Of a stretch of DNA of 47,917 nt, positions 44,946 through 47,917 are shown piece by piece. Below the pieces are notes generated by a model. It searched no databases and was not told the origin of the DNA. It was given only the letters and a program-made list of their open reading frames with translations. The stretch's first letter is position 1, and every line of letters starts with the position of its first letter. Source of the DNA: Strigomonas culicis (Eukaryota > Euglenozoa > Kinetoplastea > Trypanosomatida > Trypanosomatidae); NCBI GenBank assembly GCA_000482145.1, contig AUXH01000067.1:1-47917 (forward strand). Direction: 5' to 3'. The position numbers and the translations under genes are program-made.

Positions 44946-47108
44946 ATGGTCTCCCTCTCGCGCAACTGTCGTAAGTACATTTTTCTCGCTTTCTTCATCC
45001 TTTACTTTGCGTTCCTTGCGGCCGCTGTGCAGAGGCAAAATTCGAACGAAGGACTGTCCGAGCGTCAGCTGCAAAATGAGCGCCGCCGTCACACAAAGCG
45101 CGTGTATGCGCTTCTAGACAACATGTTTCGCATTTGTGTCTTCATGTTCCTCTCCGCCGTGTTCGCGGGGCTGACGCTCGGTGTGATGTGCGCGAACGTC
45201 TTCACACTCGAGATCATCGCCGAGAGCGGGCCGGTGCCCGACTGCAAGTACGCCGAGACGCTGCTGCCGCTGCGCAAGCAGGGGCACAAGACGCTCTGCA
45301 CCCTCATTGTGTCCAACATGCTTCTCAACGTCCTCATCGCGGAGGAGTTCACGGAGGTGTTCACTATATTCTACGCGATTGTCGGCGAGTCCACGGACCC
45401 GTCGGAGATGCCAAGCGAGCGCACCATTGCCATCTACAGCTTCCTCGCGAGTACCATCTCCATCCTCGTTTTTGCGGAGCTGATCCCCATGTCGATCTGC
45501 CGCTCCAAGTACTCGCTCAAGGTGGCCGCGGCGGGCTCCATGTTTGTCTACGTGGCCATGTTTCTGACGTACCCGGTGTCCGTGCCACTGGGCAAGCTGC
45601 TCGACTGGGTTGTGGGGAACGAGGAGACGGGCCAGACGTACGACCGCCGGGAGCTGCGGAAGTTGATGGCGCTGCACGTGGAGCACGAGGACAAGAGCGG
45701 GAACAACTTGGCCAAGTCGGAGCTGGATCTGCTGCTCGCCGCGATGGACTTCCACGAGCGCACGGTGAAGGATATCATGACGCCCATTGCGCGCGTCACC
45801 TTCGTGCACGAAGACGACCTCATCACGCCCGACTTCGTGGAGCGGCTGTGGCTCTCCGGCCGCTCGCGCGTGCCGGTCGTCGCGGCGAACGGGCAGTTCT
45901 CGGACATCCTCGTGGTCAAGGACCTCATGAGCGTAAGCCTGCTGCACGAGTTCGAGGCCGTGACCGTCGCGAACGTGGTGAGCGAGACGAACCGGCTCTT
46001 CGCGATGGTGAACGGGAACACGAACCTCCCGTCCATGCTCAAGTTCTTCCAGGACGCAAAGACGCACATGGCGGTGGTCTTCGCTGATGAGTCGGCGGAC
46101 GCGGTGGGGTCGCCCAACCACGAGGGGCACCTCGACGCGACGACGCGCCGCTCCGTGAACTTCCGCCGACCGCAGCAGGCCGACGTCATCGGCATCGTGA
46201 CGATGGAGGACGTGGTGGAGGAGCTGCTCAACGACGAGATCTACGACGAGTACGACCGCTACGACCCGGCGGACACCAAGACGCCGTCGATCAAGACGAA
46301 GGTGGACAACCGCACCGACGTCGTCCTGCCGCTGGAGCCGCAGAAGCAGCCGCGTGTCAACTTCTACTCGTACTTCACGCACCCGGAGGCGGACGTCCCG
46401 CTGACGGAGGGGCAGGTGTGGGCGGTGGCGTACTTCCTGAACCGGACGGTCAAGTGCTTCATGGGCTGGTCCCCGCCGTACATCAAGCTGCTGCTCGACG
46501 AGATCAAGGACGAGCAGCTGGTCGCGCTGCAGCCCACCAAGAGCAACGAGCACACGCCCGTGACCGCGGTCGCGAGTGAGCTGCCCAACGCCAACGCCTC
46601 GTGCTCCACCAACAACACCAGCGTCCCGGTCGCCCACCTCCGCGGCGACCACACGCAGTTCCTCAGCCGAGTGGCGGAGGAGCGCTTTGTGCTCTACGCG
46701 AAGGGTGTGAGCGCGGACCACTTCACGTTGGTGCTGGGCGGCCGCGTCGATATGCTCGTCGGCAACGACAACTTCTCCAGCAAGCTCCTCTCGTTCGACA
46801 GCATCGGCGAGGAGGCACTGACGTCGAACTTTTACGTGCCGGAGTTCAGCGCAGCGGTGCTGAGTTCCGCACGTGTCTACCGCATCCCCAAAGCGACGTT
46901 TGAGAAGTGCCTTTCGTACCAGTCGATACGAGAGAACCGGAAGAGCCACATCCGGGTGCTGGGCGGCAAGAGCTCGCAGAAGGCGCAGTCGAGGACACGC
47001 TCTCGCGGCGCGGAGATAGGCGATCCGTTGGAATTTAGTACGCAAAAATGCACACTGCCTTCTGGACTATCATCGGGGAGCAATAAGGCTTATGGAACAT
47101 TTAATTAA
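44946..47108 (+). CDS. CNNM/ACDP-type magnesium transport protein (DUF21, CBS pair, cyclic-nucleotide-binding-like domain)
   Basis: 720 residues. A signal-like hydrophobic segment (about 12-28) is followed by the DUF21/CNNM membrane domain (about 60-225) with several membrane helices and the family segment FAGLTLGVMCANVFTLEI. A helical cytosolic region (LRKLMALHVEHED) leads into the CBS pair (about 275-445; KDIMTPIARVTFVHEDD, GRSRVPVV, IGIVTMEDVVEELL). After a linker, a cyclic-nucleotide-binding-homology domain lies at about 575-665. This is the full domain order of eukaryotic CNNM and yeast Mam3, which move or sense Mg2+ and other divalent metals. The C-terminal tail is Arg/Ser-rich. The start is the first ATG after the acceptor; a GTG two codons earlier is in frame. 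Confidence 0.93.
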   Translation: MVSLSRNCRKYIFLAFFILYFAFLAAAVQRQNSNEGLSERQLQNERRRHTKRVYALLDNMFRICVFMFLSAVFAGLTLGVMCANVFTLEIIAESGPVPDCKYAETLLPLRKQGHKTLCTLIVSNMLLNVLIAEEFTEVFTIFYAIVGESTDPSEMPSERTIAIYSFLASTISILVFAELIPMSICRSKYSLKVAAAGSMFVYVAMFLTYPVSVPLGKLLDWVVGNEETGQTYDRRELRKLMALHVEHEDKSGNNLAKSELDLLLAAMDFHERTVKDIMTPIARVTFVHEDDLITPDFVERLWLSGRSRVPVVAANGQFSDILVVKDLMSVSLLHEFEAVTVANVVSETNRLFAMVNGNTNLPSMLKFFQDAKTHMAVVFADESADAVGSPNHEGHLDATTRRSVNFRRPQQADVIGIVTMEDVVEELLNDEIYDEYDRYDPADTKTPSIKTKVDNRTDVVLPLEPQKQPRVNFYSYFTHPEADVPLTEGQVWAVAYFLNRTVKCFMGWSPPYIKLLLDEIKDEQLVALQPTKSNEHTPVTAVASELPNANASCSTNNTSVPVAHLRGDHTQFLSRVAEERFVLYAKGVSADHFTLVLGGRVDMLVGNDNFSSKLLSFDSIGEEALTSNFYVPEFSAAVLSSARVYRIPKATFEKCLSYQSIRENRKSHIRVLGGKSSQKAQSRTRSRGAEIGDPLEFSTQKCTLPSGLSSGSNKAYGTFN

Positions 47109-47872
47109 TTCTGACCTTGGTTTCATTATTATTACTGTTGTTGCTCTTCGTTTTCTTTTACTGTCCCACCTTTATTTTTTTTGCTCTCTAGTTTCTCTCT
47201 TCCCATAAGGCAAAATAATGTAGCGCGCCGGAAGCGCACCGAAAATAACACTCACTAGTGTAGACGACGGAGCATAATGACCACCGTAATAAATATGTGA
47301 GTGCCAATGATAACAAAAACTGCCGAAGAGCATTTTATTGCATTAGACCGGATTCTGTTTTTTTTTTTTTGCTCTCCCTTTTGGCACTGTCATTTAATTT
47401 CTAAAAAAAAAAGAACATACACGCGTATACACGTACATCTTTCTACCCACCTCTGATCAAATACTGTGTACCGCGAATAAGAACATTTAAAGAAACAGAA
47501 AAACAAGTATTCTAATTTCAGTAAATAATAGCAAAAAAAAAGAAACTTATTGTTGCAACTTTTTTTTTTGTTTTCTTTTCTTTGTTCTACTTCTTGTTTT
47601 AACAACAAAGGCTTAAAAGGGAGAAATTAAAAACAAGCTTTTTAAAAAAAGACATAATTCCTCGTTTTTTGTCAACCCGTTCTCATACTTGCCGCGTATA
47701 TGTTACACTTTTTTTTTATTCGTTTTATATACATATTTTTGGACAGACGCTTAAAAAGAAACAACACTATGAATAGAAGGATGATGATCACATATACTAT
47801 TTTTTGCTGCTACTCAAGTGAGATGTTCTTTTTTTAGTATTTGGTACTGTTGTTATACCTTTGTCCCCTCTC

Positions 47873-47917
<45 letters not shown>
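47109..47917. other. Terminal AT-rich spacer
   Basis: AT-rich sequence after the CNNM-like gene with several A and T runs. It ends in a CT then TA microsatellite at the window edge. No gene is seen. Confidence 0.6.
47873..47917. repeat. (CT)n then (TA)n microsatellite at the window edge
   Basis: CT units at 47873-47892 pass directly into TA units that run to the last base. The CT part could also be the acceptor tract of the next gene. Confidence 0.9.

Noticed and set aside
6224..47108. Cis-spliced introns
   Set aside because: Every recognised protein is continuous from start to stop, except for the one-base break at 19,450.
1..47917. CRISPR arrays, insertion sequences, retroposon copies, tRNA or rRNA genes
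   Set aside because: Reading both strands showed only simple-sequence repeats and short inverted repeats; no cloverleaf with A and B boxes, no spaced direct repeats and no transposase or reverse transcriptase.

Overview
This is nuclear DNA from a trypanosomatid (Kinetoplastea). About 25 intron-less genes all lie on the + strand, each compact, GC-rich and strongly GC-ending in its codons. They are separated by AT-rich spacers holding long polypyrimidine tracts followed by AG, the signature of spliced-leader (SL) trans-splicing within one polycistronic transcription unit. No strand switch, rRNA, tRNA, transposon or CRISPR array is visible. Several proteins are of trypanosomatid type: a soluble GPI8, a short GSK3 and an SL-era set of RRM proteins. 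The very AT-rich spacers look unlike Leishmania, but the species cannot be named from this window. From memory, the order GSK3 - AHA1 - PP5 matches part of Leishmania major chromosome 18; this should be checked.

Layout, 1-13.7 kb: a 5'-truncated unknown gene, an exportin-7-like transport receptor, the tubulin polyglutamylase TTLL9, the GPI transamidase protease GPI8, the F1-ATPase assembly factor ATP12, a mitochondrial membrane J-protein, and two adjacent cysteine-motif (zinc) proteins. 14-21 kb: an NTF2+RRM protein, dephospho-CoA kinase, a gene whose frame is broken by one base near 19,450, and GSK3. 21.3-23 kb is a gene-poor AT-rich gap. 23-28.3 kb: a RING-H2 protein, two small proteins with mitochondrial-type N-termini, a membrane-anchored unknown and a leucine-rich-repeat protein. 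28.9-37.9 kb: an extended-synaptotagmin-like SMP/C2 protein, an L7-like ribosome biogenesis protein, an Asn-rich RRM protein, the Hsp90 activator AHA1 and a two-RRM protein. 37.9-40.1 kb is a second long gap with one candidate orphan ORF at 39,515. 40.1-47.1 kb: a diacylglycerol lipase-like enzyme, TPR-phosphatase PP5 and a CNNM-type metal transport protein.

The genes do not form one pathway, as expected for a trypanosomatid unit. Three loose themes recur: mitochondrial biogenesis (ATP12, J-protein, small presequence proteins), RNA-binding proteins, and Hsp90 co-chaperones (AHA1 and PP5). I do not see a clearly new biological system. The best leads are the orphan ORF with its own SL acceptor at 39.5 kb, the single-base break at 19.45 kb, the CAA-repeat leader of TTLL9, six genes whose start codon abuts a pyrimidine tract with no AG between, and three stem-loops in 3' regions.
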